A stretch of DNA of 64,000 bases from Streptomyces albireticuli (GTDB taxonomy: Bacteria > Actinomycetota > Actinomycetes > Streptomycetales > Streptomycetaceae), in contig NZ_JAJQQS010000021.1 in assembly GCF_021228125.1 (NCBI RefSeq), positions 102,782 through 166,781 on the forward strand. Direction: 5' to 3'. Below are positions 36,110-45,372 of this stretch, one piece after another. The notes below the pieces were generated by a model. That model ran no database searches. It saw only the letters and a program-made list of their open reading frames with translations, and was not told the DNA's origin. A program made the position numbers and the translations under genes. Numbering within the stretch: the first letter of the stretch is position 1; each line of letters begins with the position of its first letter.

Positions 36110-36113
<4 letters not shown>
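35613..36113 (+). CDS. DUF3515 lipoprotein
   Basis: 166 residues with a lipoprotein signal peptide: KSSLRRSLALPALLVLCAAG followed by the lipobox cysteine near residue 22. The mature part contains three further cysteines (GLCRALHAKL, LRCGVP, VRCTTVHRE), probably two forming a disulfide, and fits the actinobacterial DUF3515 family. The function is unknown. Its TAG stop overlaps the TAG stop of the convergent ddl gene in the palindrome CTAG. Confidence 0.82.
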
Positions 36114-37258
<1,145 letters not shown>

Positions 37259-37292
37259 ATCGCGACGAGACTACCTCGTGGTACGGCGTGGG

Positions 37293-38294
37293 TCAGTGCC
37301 GCTCCGGCTTGGCGCTGCGCGACATCAGCTCCTTGAGGGCCACCAGCGGCGGCTTCCCCTCGTGGACGATCTCCACCACGGTCTCCGTGATCGGCATGTC
37401 GACGTCGTGCCGGCGGGCCAGATCCAGCACCGACTCACAGGACTTGACACCCTCGGCGGTCTGCTTGGTGACCGCGATGGTCTCGGCCAGGGTCATCCCG
37501 CGGCCGAGGTTGGTGCCGAAGGTGTGGTTCCGGGAGAGCGGCGAGGAACAGGTCGCGACGAGGTCGCCCATGCCCGCGAGACCGGCGAAGGTGTGCGCGT
37601 CGGCGCCCATCGCGAGGCCCAGCCGGGTCGTCTCGGCGAGCCCCCGGGTGATGAGGGACGCCTTGGCGTTGTCGCCCAGGCCCATGCCGTCGGCGATGCC
37701 CACGGCGAGCGCGATGACGTTCTTCACGGCGCCGCCCAGCTCGCAGCCGACGACGTCGGTGTTGGTGTACGGGCGGAAGTACGGGGTGTGGCAGGCGGCC
37801 TGGAGGCGCTTGGCCACCGACTCGTCCCGGCAGGCGACGACGGCGGCGGCCGGCTGCCGGTCGGCGATCTCCTTGGCGAGGTTGGGGCCGGTGAGGACGG
37901 CGACCCGGTCCGGGGAGACCTTGGCGACCTCCTCGATGACCTCGCTCATCCGCTTGGCCGTGCCCAGCTCGACGCCCTTCATCAGGGAGACCAGCACGGT
38001 GTCGGAGGGGAGCAGCGGGGCCCACTCCGAGAGATTGCCGCGCAGCGTCTGGGAGGGCACCGCGAGCACGGTGAACGCCGCTCCCTCGGCCGCCTCGGCG
38101 GGGTCGGTGGTGGCCCGCACGGCCGCCGGGAGCTCGATGCCCGGGAGGTAGTCGGGGTTGACGCGGGTGGTGTTGACGGCGTCCACGAGGGACGCCCTGC
38201 GGCCCCACATGGTCACCTCGCAGCCGGCGTCGGCGAGGATCATCGCGAAGGCGGTGCCCCAGGAGCCGGTGCCGTACACGGCGCACTTCGTCAC
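37293..38294 (-). CDS. gpsA: Glycerol-3-phosphate dehydrogenase [NAD(P)+]
   Basis: Makes sn-glycerol-3-phosphate for phospholipids. 333 residues from GTG 38294 (product TKCAVYGTGSWGTAFAMIL). It has the Rossmann motif GTGSWGTA, the catalytic lysine region GCELGGAVKNVIALAVGI and LAGMGDLVATCSSPLSRN. The GTG overlaps the plsC stop by 4 nt (GTGA), so acyltransferase and substrate-forming dehydrogenase are translationally coupled. The very long upstream open frame is a composition artefact. Confidence 0.96.
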   Translation of the reverse strand: MTKCAVYGTGSWGTAFAMILADAGCEVTMWGRRASLVDAVNTTRVNPDYLPGIELPAAVRATTDPAEAAEGAAFTVLAVPSQTLRGNLSEWAPLLPSDTVLVSLMKGVELGTAKRMSEVIEEVAKVSPDRVAVLTGPNLAKEIADRQPAAAVVACRDESVAKRLQAACHTPYFRPYTNTDVVGCELGGAVKNVIALAVGIADGMGLGDNAKASLITRGLAETTRLGLAMGADAHTFAGLAGMGDLVATCSSPLSRNHTFGTNLGRGMTLAETIAVTKQTAEGVKSCESVLDLARRHDVDMPITETVVEIVHEGKPPLVALKELMSRSAKPERH

Positions 38295-39109
38295 TTGCCG
38301 TCCCCCTCTTCCCGCTCTTCGCCGCCCGCCGGCCGCTGTGCCGTTTCCGCCGCCTCCGCCGCCCGCTTCTCCTCGCGGGCCTTGCGGCGGGCCTCGGCCA
38401 GCGCCTTCCGCGGGTTGTAGGGCGCGGCGGGGGCGGGCTCGCCGCGGAGTTCGGCGAGCTGCGCGGTGATGGCGGACATGATGTCCTCGGTGGCCGCGCG
38501 CAGCACCTCGGCCGTCGGTTCCTTGCCGTAGTACGCGGACAGGTCGACGGGCGGGCCCGCCACCACCCTGAGCGTCTTGCGGGGGAACAGCCGGAGCTTG
38601 TTCTCCTTGGCGTACGGCGGCATGGCCTCGTTGGCGCCCCACTGGGCGACCGGGATGACGGGCGCCTTGGTGAGGAGGGCGACGCGGGCGGCGCCGGTCT
38701 TGCCCTCCATGGGCCACATCTCCGGGTCCCGGGTGAGGGTGCCCTCGGGGTAGAAGGCCACGCACTCGCCCCGGTTGATGGCGTCGACGGCGGACCGGAA
38801 GGCGGTGGCGGCGTCGGTGGACTCGCGGTAGACGGGGATCTGGCCCGTGCCGCGCAGGATCGTTCCGACGAAGCCCCCCTTGAACAGGGCGGCCTTGGCG
38901 AGGAAGCGCGGGACGCGCCCGGTGTTGTACTGGAAGTGGGCGTACGACAGCGGGTCGAGATAGGAGTTGTGGTTGACCGCGGTGATGAAACCGCCGTCGG
39001 CCGGAATGTGCTCCATTCCTCGCCAGTCCCGCTTGAACAGAACCACGAGCGGCGGTTTTGCCAACACCGCCGTAAAGCGGTACCAGAAGCCGATTCTGTG
39101 GCGGGACAC
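38291..39109 (-). CDS. plsC: 1-acyl-sn-glycerol-3-phosphate acyltransferase (PlsC family)
   Basis: 272 residues; adds the second acyl chain to lysophosphatidic acid at the membrane. Motif I NHNSYLDP (NHx4D) is near residue 45, GTGQIPVYR near 85 is motif II-like, and FYPEGTLTR is motif III. The C-terminal 60 residues are a charged Ala/Arg/Glu helix and tail. Start GTG 39109, preceded by GAAGGG. It forms a plsC-gpsA(-ddl) unit. Confidence 0.92.
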   Translation of the reverse strand: MSRHRIGFWYRFTAVLAKPPLVVLFKRDWRGMEHIPADGGFITAVNHNSYLDPLSYAHFQYNTGRVPRFLAKAALFKGGFVGTILRGTGQIPVYRESTDAATAFRSAVDAINRGECVAFYPEGTLTRDPEMWPMEGKTGAARVALLTKAPVIPVAQWGANEAMPPYAKENKLRLFPRKTLRVVAGPPVDLSAYYGKEPTAEVLRAATEDIMSAITAQLAELRGEPAPAAPYNPRKALAEARRKAREEKRAAEAAETAQRPAGGEEREEGDGK

Positions 39110-39269
39110 TCGGACACCCTTCTCTTGGGACCTGGGGGCTGTATGAACCCGGGGGCCGCACAAGTGTCGCCCCAGGTACCCGGTCTGTCGAGAACACCGT
39201 AACCCCGCGCTCCCCGGGCGGCTGCGGCAGCGGGTGACAATGTGGCTGATGCGAAGAGAGGGGGCGGAT

Positions 39270-39923
39270 GTGGTCTGGACCCTGGTGGTGCCGCTGAAGC
39301 CGCTGGCACTGGCCAAGAGCCGACTCGCCGCGGGGACCGGGCCGGCACCACGGCCCGCGCTCGCGCTGGCGTTCGCGCTGGACACGGTGGCCGCGGCACT
39401 GGCTTGTCGGACCGTGGGGGATGTGGTGGTCGTCACTGACGACCCGGTGGCGGGGGCCCGGCTGGAGGCGCTCGGCGCGCGGATCGCGCCCGAGCCGCCG
39501 GGCGCGGGAGGGCTGAACGGCGCCCTCGCGCACGGTGCGCGACTGGTGCGGGAACGGGCCCCGCGCACGGCGGTGGCGACGCTCAACGCGGATCTGCCGG
39601 CGCTGCGCCCGGTGGAACTCGGCCGGGTGCTCGATTCGGCCACCGAATTCCCCCGGGCATTTCTCGCCGACGCGGCGGGAATCGGGACGACGCTGCTGGC
39701 GGCGGCCCCGGGAATGGAATTGGCTCCGGCGTTCGAGGGACGTTCGCGCGCCCGTCACCGCGCTTCGGGGGCCCATGAGATCGAGCTGATCGGCGTGGAT
39801 TCGGTGCGCCGGGACGTGGACACGGCGGAGGATTTGCGGGCGGCCCTGGCGCTGGGTGTGGGGCCGCGGACGTCGGCCGCGGCCGACGGGCTGCTGACCC
39901 CCGGTGTCGTAGGGGCCGACTAG
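39270..39923 (+). CDS. cofC: 2-phospholactate/phosphoenolpyruvate guanylyltransferase CofC (FbiD)
   Basis: Nucleotidyltransferase of coenzyme F420 synthesis, making the GDP-activated three-carbon unit used by FbiA/CofD. 217 residues. The sugar-nucleotidyltransferase-like N-terminus has WTLVVPLKPLALAKSRL, then DVVVVTDDPVAGARL, GLNGALAHG and TLNADLPAL. The GTG at 39270 is chosen because GAGGGGGCGG precedes it; ATG 39249 and the GTG at 39234 are alternatives. Divergent from plsC, and 10 nt before the small ORF at 39934. Confidence 0.87.
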   Translation: MVWTLVVPLKPLALAKSRLAAGTGPAPRPALALAFALDTVAAALACRTVGDVVVVTDDPVAGARLEALGARIAPEPPGAGGLNGALAHGARLVRERAPRTAVATLNADLPALRPVELGRVLDSATEFPRAFLADAAGIGTTLLAAAPGMELAPAFEGRSRARHRASGAHEIELIGVDSVRRDVDTAEDLRAALALGVGPRTSAAADGLLTPGVVGAD

Positions 39924-39933
39924 GCTGCCCCGT

Positions 39934-40137
39934 ATGCAGGCCACCGCGTACACCTACGACCCTCAGACCCGCTCCGGGAGCGTCCTCCTGGACGACGGCA
40001 CCCCGGTGCCCTTCGACGCGGCGGCCTTCGACGCGGGCGGGCTGCGCCTGCTGCGGCCCGGCCAGCGGGTCCGGATCGTCCTCGAGGACGCCCCGGAGGG
40101 CCGCCGGATCACGCTGGTGACGCTCCAGACCTTCTGA
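39934..40137 (+). CDS. Small conserved protein, OB-fold-like
   Basis: 67 residues, MQATAYTYDPQTRSGSVLLD then DDGTPVPFDAAAF and GLRLLRPGQRVRIVLED. The strand pattern and the GSVLLDDGTPVPF segment resemble cold-shock-domain proteins, but the RNP1/RNP2 aromatic residues are mostly missing. It is probably co-transcribed with cofC and stands next to hupS. Function unknown. The 242-nt gap after it holds only G/C-rich low-complexity sequence and the hairpin at 40326. Confidence 0.75.
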   Translation: MQATAYTYDPQTRSGSVLLDDGTPVPFDAAAFDAGGLRLLRPGQRVRIVLEDAPEGRRITLVTLQTF

Positions 40138-40325
40138 GGGCCCGGAACCTTCTGACGGCCCGGACCGCGCTCCGGCCCTCATGGGAGCCGGGCCTTCCCG
40201 GGCCCGGACGCTTCCAGGGCCTCGCCGGACCGGCCGGAGGCCGTCCCGGGGCGCCCCGGACACGCCGAGGGCCCGCCCCGGCCCCGGACGGGACCGCGCG
40301 GGCGCCCACGGCGGGCCACACACCG

Positions 40326-40357
40326 CGGGCCGGGCTCCCCGAGGGGAGCCCGGCCCG
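40326..40357 (-). terminator. Strong terminator between cofC side and hupS
   Basis: Perfect 15-bp stem, CGGGCCGGGCTCCCC and GGGGAGCCCGGCCCG, separated by only GA, 23 nt after the hupS stop. Probably bidirectional. Confidence 0.8.
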
Positions 40358-40379
40358 GCGCGTGACGCCGTCCGCTGCC

Positions 40380-41102
40380 TTACTTCTTGGCGGCGGCCTT
40401 CTTGGCGGTGGTCTTGCGCGCGGTGGTCTTGCGCGCCGGAGCCTTGGTCGCCGTGGCCTTCTTGGCGGCGGGCGCCGTCTTCTTGGCGGTCGCCTTCTTC
40501 GCCGTGGCCGTGGTCTTCTTGGCCGGCGTGGCCTTCTTGGCGGCGGCGGCCTTGGTGGCGGCGGCCGTCGTCTTCTTGGCCGGCGTGGCCTTCTTCGCCG
40601 CGGCCTTCTTCGTGGTGGCGGTGGCCTTCTTCGCGGCCGCCGTCGTGGTCTTCTTGACCGCGGTCTTCGCCGTGGTCTTCTTGGCGGTGGTGGCCGTGGT
40701 GGCCTTCTTCGCCGTGGCCTTCTTGGCGGTGGCCTTCTTGGCCGCGGCCTTGGCGGTGGTCTTGGTGCCGCCCGAAAGGCTGCCCTTGGGCGCCTTCTTC
40801 ACCGCGACGTCGTTCTTCGGCAGCTTCTTCGAGCCGCTCACCAGGTCCTTGAAGCCCTGACCCGCGCGGAAGCGCGGCACCGAGGTCTTCTTGACCCGCA
40901 CGCGCTCACCCGTCTGCGGGTTGCGGGCGTAACGGGCCGGGCGGTCGACCTTCTCGAACGAGCCGAAGCCGGTGACCGAGACCCGGTCGCCGGCGACAAC
41001 CGCACGGACGATCGCGTCGAGCACCGCGTCGACGGCGTCTGCGGCCTGCTGACGGCCGCCGAGCTTGTCGGCAATCGCTTCAACGAGCTGCGCCTTGTTC
41101 AC
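40380..41102 (-). CDS. hupS: HU-family nucleoid protein with H1-like tail (HupS)
   Basis: 240 residues. Residues 1-95 are a complete HU fold: MNKAQLVEAIADKLGG, GFGSFEKVDRPARYARNPQTGE and VPRFRAGQGFKDLVSG. From about 100 the tail is built of AKKATAKK/TPAKKTT-type repeats, like eukaryotic histone H1. This two-domain form is HupS, which compacts spore nucleoids in Streptomyces. The start has GAAGGGGAAG upstream, and a perfect 9-bp hairpin (41124-41145) stands in its leader. Confidence 0.96.
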   Translation of the reverse strand: MNKAQLVEAIADKLGGRQQAADAVDAVLDAIVRAVVAGDRVSVTGFGSFEKVDRPARYARNPQTGERVRVKKTSVPRFRAGQGFKDLVSGSKKLPKNDVAVKKAPKGSLSGGTKTTAKAAAKKATAKKATAKKATTATTAKKTTAKTAVKKTTTAAAKKATATTKKAAAKKATPAKKTTAAATKAAAAKKATPAKKTTATAKKATAKKTAPAAKKATATKAPARKTTARKTTAKKAAAKK

Positions 41103-41123
41103 GTCTTCCCCTTCGGAGACATT

Positions 41124-41145
41124 GCTGGAACGAATGCGTTCCAGC
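41124..41145 (-). promoter_or_regulatory. Leader hairpin of hupS
   Basis: GCTGGAACG-AATG-CGTTCCAGC, perfect 9-bp stem, 21 nt upstream of the ATG and just before the ribosome binding site on the minus strand. AT-rich sequence (41158-41200) upstream is the likely promoter. Confidence 0.55.
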
Positions 41146-41227
41146 CTTTTCGCACGTTAGGCAGATATATACCGCAAATCAAACACGAAACGGTCTAATC
41201 ACCCTTGTGCCGCAACGAACTCGACCA

Positions 41228-41473
41228 TCACGGAGTTCCGTCACGGTCGGGCTCTTCGGGGAAACGGCCCTCGTCGAGGTCGTTCATCAGCCGGTCCAGA
41301 CGCATTGCCGCGCCTGAGAGATCGTGCTTTGCCGCGGCCGTGATGGCCAGCAGCTTCCGGGACAGCGCCATCCGTACGCCCTCCGGGACTTGCAGTGCGC
41401 GCACCCTTGTGTGCGCTTCCTTGAGTCGGTCGGCGACGAGCCGGTAAAGCTCGAGTTGGCTGTCGCGTTCCAT
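41228..41473 (-). CDS. Small helical hypothetical protein
   Basis: 81 residues, MERDSQLELYRLVADRLKEA, predicted almost wholly alpha-helical (ALSRKLLAITAAAKHDLSGA, then LDRLMNDLDEG) with an acidic C-terminus. The ATG at 41473 is chosen as the conserved-looking start, though no clear ribosome site is visible. It lies upstream of hupS on the same strand and downstream of the leuD terminator. Similar short proteins occur at this place in other Streptomyces; no function is known to me. Confidence 0.7.
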   Translation of the reverse strand: MERDSQLELYRLVADRLKEAHTRVRALQVPEGVRMALSRKLLAITAAAKHDLSGAAMRLDRLMNDLDEGRFPEEPDRDGTP

Positions 41474-41527
41474 GCACCGATTGTGCCATCTGAGGCGAGT
41501 TGTCGCTTCACAGGGCCTCAACAGAGC

Positions 41528-41561
41528 GATGCGCCCCCTGTCCGAAGACAGGGGGCGCATC
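41528..41561 (-). terminator. Terminator downstream of leuCD
   Basis: Perfect 15-bp stem (GATGCGCCCCCTGTC and its complement) with a CGAA tetraloop, 82 nt after the leuD stop. Confidence 0.8.
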
Positions 41562-41642
41562 ATGTCAAACCCTGGGTGAGCAGCGAAAATCCGGGTCCCC
41601 GACCGGTTGCCCGGAGCTCCTGGAAACTGCCGGAAATCCGTG

Positions 41643-42248
41643 TCAGAACTGGGCCCCGAGGGGGGTGGTGGAGGGCTTGAAGGAGGGCCGGCGGGCCTCG
41701 TAGGCGGTGATGTCGTCGGCGTGCCGCAGGGTCAGGCCGATGTCGTCCAGCCCCTCCAGCAGCCGCCACCGGGCGTTCTCGTCAAGGGCGAAATCGGCCG
41801 TGATGCCCTCGGCCCGGACCTGCCGCCCGACGAGGTCCACGGTCACCTCGGCGGCCGGGTCGGTCTCGGTCAGCCTCCAGAGGGCCTCGACGGTCTCCTG
41901 GGGCAGGACGACGGTCAGCAGTCCGTTCTTGAGCGAGTTGCCCCGGAAGATGTCGGCGAAGCGGGAGGAGACCACGGCCCGGAAGCCGTAGTTCTGGAGC
42001 GCCCACACCGCGTGCTCGCGGGAGGAGCCCGTACCGAAGTCGGGTCCGGCGACCAGAACCGAGGCACCGGCCCGCTCCGGACGGTTCAGGACGAACTCCG
42101 GGTCCTTGCGCCAGGCCTCGAAGAGCCCGTCCTCGAAGCCGTCGCGGGTGACCTTCTTCAGCCAGTGCGCCGGGATGATCTGGTCGGTGTCGACATTGCC
42201 GCGGCGCAGCGGTACGGCACGGCCGGTGTGCGTGGTGAATGCTTCCAT
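41643..42248 (-). CDS. leuD: 3-isopropylmalate dehydratase small subunit
   Basis: With LeuC isomerises 2- to 3-isopropylmalate in leucine synthesis. 201 residues, MEAFTTHTGRAVPLRRGNVD, TDQIIPAHWLKK, the swivel-domain GPDFGTGSSREHAVWAL and FADIFRGNSLKNGLL. It starts 6 nt after leuC. Confidence 0.96.
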   Translation of the reverse strand: MEAFTTHTGRAVPLRRGNVDTDQIIPAHWLKKVTRDGFEDGLFEAWRKDPEFVLNRPERAGASVLVAGPDFGTGSSREHAVWALQNYGFRAVVSSRFADIFRGNSLKNGLLTVVLPQETVEALWRLTETDPAAEVTVDLVGRQVRAEGITADFALDENARWRLLEGLDDIGLTLRHADDITAYEARRPSFKPSTTPLGAQF

Positions 42249-42254
42249 GACTGC

Positions 42255-43697
42255 TCAGGCCTCCACGGGGGTGCGGACGTCGGACGCGCCGGTCCGGCCG
42301 GCGAGGTCGGCCGGGGAGGCCAGATGGCCCAGTACGGCGGTGGCGGCGGCGACCTGCGGCGAGACCAGATGGGTCCGGCCGCCCTTCCCCTGCCTGCCCT
42401 CGAAGTTGCGGTTGGAGGTCGACGCGCACCTCTCCCCCGGCGCGAGTTGGTCGGGGTTCATGCCCAGGCACATCGAGCAGCCCGCGTGCCGCCACTCGGC
42501 GCCGGCCGCGGTGAACACCTTGTCCAGCCCCTCCTCGACGGCCTGGAGCCCCACCCGCACGGAGCCGGGGACGACCAGCATCCGGACTCCGTCGGCGATC
42601 CGGCGGCCGTCGAGGACGGCCGCCGCGGCGCGCAGGTCCTCGATGCGGCCGTTGGTGCAGGAGCCCACGAAAACGGTGTCCACAGTGACGTCGCGCAGCG
42701 CCTGACCCGCCGTCAACCCCATGTATTCCAGGGCTTTTTCGGCGGCGAAGCGGTCCGACGGGTCGGAGTACGAGGCGGGGTCGGGAACGGCCGCCGACAG
42801 CGGCGCGCCCTGGCCCGGATTGGTGCCCCAGGTGACGAACGGGGAGAGCCCGGCGGCGTCGATGACGACCTCGTGGTCGAAGACGGCGTCGTCGTCGGTG
42901 CGCAGGGTCCGCCAGTAGGCGACCGCGGCGTCCCAGTCGTCGCCCGCGGGGGCGTGGGGGCGGCCCTTCAGATAGGCGAAGGTGGTCTCGTCGGGGGCGA
43001 TCATGCCGGCCCGGGCGCCCGCCTCGATGGACATGTTGCAGACGGTCATCCGGGCCTCCATCGAGAGCTTCTCGATGGCGGAGCCGCGGTACTCGATGAC
43101 GTAACCCTGACCGCCGCCGGTGCCGATCCGGGCGATGACGGCGAGGATCAGGTCCTTGGCGGTGACGCCCTCGGGCAGTTCACCCTCCACGGTGACGGCC
43201 ATGGTCCTGAAGGGGGCCAGCGGCAGCGTCTGGGTGGCGAGCACGTGCTCGACCTGGCTGGTGCCGATGCCGAAGGCCAGCGCGCCGAACGCGCCGTGCG
43301 TGGAGGTGTGGCTGTCGCCGCAGACCACGGTGGTGCCGGGCTGGGTCAGTCCCAGCTGCGGTCCCACCACGTGGACAACGCCCTGCTCGACGTCGCCCAG
43401 CGGGTGCAGCCGCACGCCGAACTCGGCGCAATTGCGGCGCAGGGTCTCCAGCTGGGTGCGGGAGACGGGGTCCGCGATGGGCTTGTCGATGTCGAGGGTG
43501 GGGGTGTTGTGGTCCTCGGTGGCGATGGTGAGGTCCAGTCGGCGGACCGCGCGGCCGGCCTTGCGCAGGCCGTCGAAGGCCTGCGGGCTGGTCACCTCGT
43601 GGAGCAGGTGCAGGTCGATGAAGAGGAGGTCGGGCTCGCCTTCGGCGCGCGTGACGACGTGGTCGTCCCAGACCTTCTCCGCGAGTGTCCGTCCCAT
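42255..43697 (-). CDS. leuC: 3-isopropylmalate dehydratase large subunit
   Basis: Aconitase-family [4Fe-4S] enzyme of leucine synthesis. 480 residues starting MGRTLAEKVWDDHVV. Cluster cysteines are visible in VFVGSCTNGRIEDLRAA and in AGCSMCLGMNPDQL. VCGDSHTSTHGAFGALAFGI is a strong family mark. It forms the leuCD operon and reads away from ndgR; the shared promoter region carries the palindromic operator at 43792-43818, so repression by NdgR is expected. Confidence 0.96.
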   Translation of the reverse strand: MGRTLAEKVWDDHVVTRAEGEPDLLFIDLHLLHEVTSPQAFDGLRKAGRAVRRLDLTIATEDHNTPTLDIDKPIADPVSRTQLETLRRNCAEFGVRLHPLGDVEQGVVHVVGPQLGLTQPGTTVVCGDSHTSTHGAFGALAFGIGTSQVEHVLATQTLPLAPFRTMAVTVEGELPEGVTAKDLILAVIARIGTGGGQGYVIEYRGSAIEKLSMEARMTVCNMSIEAGARAGMIAPDETTFAYLKGRPHAPAGDDWDAAVAYWRTLRTDDDAVFDHEVVIDAAGLSPFVTWGTNPGQGAPLSAAVPDPASYSDPSDRFAAEKALEYMGLTAGQALRDVTVDTVFVGSCTNGRIEDLRAAAAVLDGRRIADGVRMLVVPGSVRVGLQAVEEGLDKVFTAAGAEWRHAGCSMCLGMNPDQLAPGERCASTSNRNFEGRQGKGGRTHLVSPQVAAATAVLGHLASPADLAGRTGASDVRTPVEA

Positions 43698-43791
43698 CGC
43701 TGTCCCTCCGGCCGGCGCCGTCGCCGGACCAAGTAGTCGTGCCTGTGGGGTGCTGTGCTTCCCAGGTTGGCGCGTCTCCGGAGAATTTGAA

Positions 43792-43818
43792 CTTGCGTTT
43801 CACAGTGTGAGACGCAAG
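43792..43818. promoter_or_regulatory. Palindromic NdgR/AreB-type operator between leuC and ndgR
   Basis: 27-bp near-perfect palindrome: CTTGCGT left arm (43792-43798), TTCACAGTGTGAG centre, ACGCAAG right arm (43812-43818), with a single Y/R mismatch pair next to the arms. It ends 9 bp before the ndgR ATG and 94 bp before leuC. IclR-family NdgR/AreB is known to bind here and control leuCD in other Streptomyces. Confidence 0.8.
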
Positions 43819-43827
43819 TATCGTTTC

Positions 43828-44556
43828 ATGGACAACTCTGGTGGCGCCTCGAGCGGTGTGGGCGTTCTCGACAAGGCGGCTCTGGTTCTCAGCGCTCTGG
43901 AGTCCGGTCCGGCCACACTGGCCGGGCTGGTCACGGCGACCGGGCTGGCGCGCCCCACGGCGCACCGGCTCGCGGTCGCGCTGGAGCACCACCGGATGGT
44001 GGCGCGTGACATGCAGGGCCGTTTCATCCTCGGCCCGCGGCTGAGCGAGCTGGCCGCGGCGGCCGGCGAGGACCGCCTGCTGGCCACGGCGGGCCCGGTG
44101 CTCACCCACCTGCGGGACGTGACGGGCGAGAGCGCGCAGCTCTACCGCAGGCAGGGCGACATGCGCATCTGCGTGGCCGCGGCGGAGCGGCTGTCCGGAC
44201 TGCGGGACACCGTGCCGGTCGGCTCCACGCTGCCGATGAAGGCCGGCTCCGCGGCACAGGTGCTGATGGCCTGGGAGGAGCCGGAGCGGCTGCACCGCGG
44301 CCTCCAGGGCGCGCGCTTCACGGCGACCGCGCTCTCGGGCGTACGGCGCCGGGGCTGGGCCCAGTCGATCGGCGAGCGGGAGCCGGGCGTGGCCTCGGTC
44401 TCGGCGCCGGTGCGCGGCCCGTCCAACCGGGTCGTGGCGGCCGTCTCGGTCTCCGGACCGATCGAGCGCCTGACCCGCCACCCGGGCCGGATGCACGCCC
44501 AGGCGGTCATCGACGCGGCCGTGCGGCTCAGCGAGGCGCTGCGCCGCAACGGCTGA
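43828..44556 (+). CDS. ndgR: IclR-family regulator NdgR
   Basis: 242 residues. The N-terminal winged helix includes TLAGLVTATGLARPTAHRLA near 32-51, and the C-terminal part is the IclR effector domain (LRDVTGESAQLYRR; VPVGSTLPMKAGSAAQVLMA). NdgR/AreB regulates leucine and other amino-acid genes and, through them, secondary metabolism. ATG 43828 leaves almost no leader after the operator, so the gene is probably autoregulated and nearly leaderless. Confidence 0.94.
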   Translation: MDNSGGASSGVGVLDKAALVLSALESGPATLAGLVTATGLARPTAHRLAVALEHHRMVARDMQGRFILGPRLSELAAAAGEDRLLATAGPVLTHLRDVTGESAQLYRRQGDMRICVAAAERLSGLRDTVPVGSTLPMKAGSAAQVLMAWEEPERLHRGLQGARFTATALSGVRRRGWAQSIGEREPGVASVSAPVRGPSNRVVAAVSVSGPIERLTRHPGRMHAQAVIDAAVRLSEALRRNG

Positions 44557-44609
44557 CGGCAGACGGCAGACGGGAAGTCGCCCGGCCACGCCCGGGTGGC
44601 TTCCCCTCG

Positions 44610-44815
44610 GCCTTACGGTGCGCCACTTCGGCCCTGACGACGCACCGCCCCGGCACGCACCGTGCCGCTCTCGACCCTTACGGCGCGCCGCTTCTCCCCG
44701 ACCGTGCCGCCTCAGTCTTTACGAGCGCAGTGCGCTCGGGCCCCCGCCGGGCCGCCTCAGCCCTTACGGGCGCCACCCCCCCTACGACGCGGCCTCGACC
44801 CTTACGGTGCCGTGT
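44610..44815. repeat. Degenerate tandem repeat around CTTACGG
   Basis: About five imperfect copies of a 35-60-nt unit with the core (C)CTTACGGnGCGCC: at about 44613, 44679, 44722 (TTTACGAGCGC), 44762 and 44799. The last lies inside the 3' end of the DUF4188 gene. The 225-nt gap between ndgR and that gene contains nothing else that I can see. Confidence 0.5.
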
Positions 44816-45294
44816 CCGAACCGCTCGGCGGCGCGCTCGCCGCGCCGCCCCACGGGTTCGACGCCGAACGCCTCGCCGAGACCCTCCACCGGCATGCCGG
44901 AGTAGAGGGACTCGACTGAGCTCGCCGGGACGACGAACGTCTCGTGCCAGATCCCCACCAGGCCCCTGGCGCCCCGCGCGCGGCGGTTGAACGCCGCCCA
45001 CGCGGGGCGGTGCTCCTTGTCGGCGGCCGAGGCGTACGCGAGGAGCTTCTCGCGCGACTCCCAGTACTGGATCATCGTGAAGACCCGCGGCCCGCCGCTG
45101 AGCCGCCGGGCGGCCAGCAGCCCGCTGTCCTTGTCGCGCCGCAGCTCCTGGACCATGCGCGGCATGGCGAGGAAGGCGGGCAGCCAGTGCCGGACCGCCC
45201 GCCACCTGTTGATCCGCATCCCGATGAGGAAGACGACCACACCGTCCTCGGTCTGTGCCGTGACCCGTTCGGCGACCGGTTCCGTAGCGCCCAT
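44782..45294 (-). CDS. DUF4188 (monooxygenase-like) protein
   Basis: 170 residues, ATG 45294 (MGATEPVAERVTAQTEDG). A single ferredoxin-like alpha/beta domain of the DUF4188 family, distantly like antibiotic-biosynthesis monooxygenases: VVVFLIGMRINRWRAVRHWL, VFTMIQYWESREKLLAYA, IWHETFVVPASSVESLYSGM. Proteins of this family are often divergently paired with a MerR regulator, as here (78-bp gap with two dyads). The substrate is unknown; a role in handling small aromatic or electrophilic compounds is conjecture. Confidence 0.82.
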   Translation of the reverse strand: MGATEPVAERVTAQTEDGVVVFLIGMRINRWRAVRHWLPAFLAMPRMVQELRRDKDSGLLAARRLSGGPRVFTMIQYWESREKLLAYASAADKEHRPAWAAFNRRARGARGLVGIWHETFVVPASSVESLYSGMPVEGLGEAFGVEPVGRRGERAAERFGHGTVRVEAAS

Positions 45295-45313
45295 GAGAAT
45301 CCCCGATCCATAT

Positions 45314-45332
45314 TGGATAGCGGCGCTATCCA
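45314..45332. promoter_or_regulatory. 19-bp perfect dyad in the DUF4188/MerR intergenic region
   Basis: TGGATAGCG-G-CGCTATCCA. A second imperfect dyad, GGATAGTG-A-CACTACC, follows at about 45338-45353. Both lie in the 78-bp gap and share the TGGATAG half-site, so they are likely MerR operators. Confidence 0.7.
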
Positions 45333-45372
45333 TGCTTGGATAGTGACACTACCTAACAAGGGACGCAAGAGG

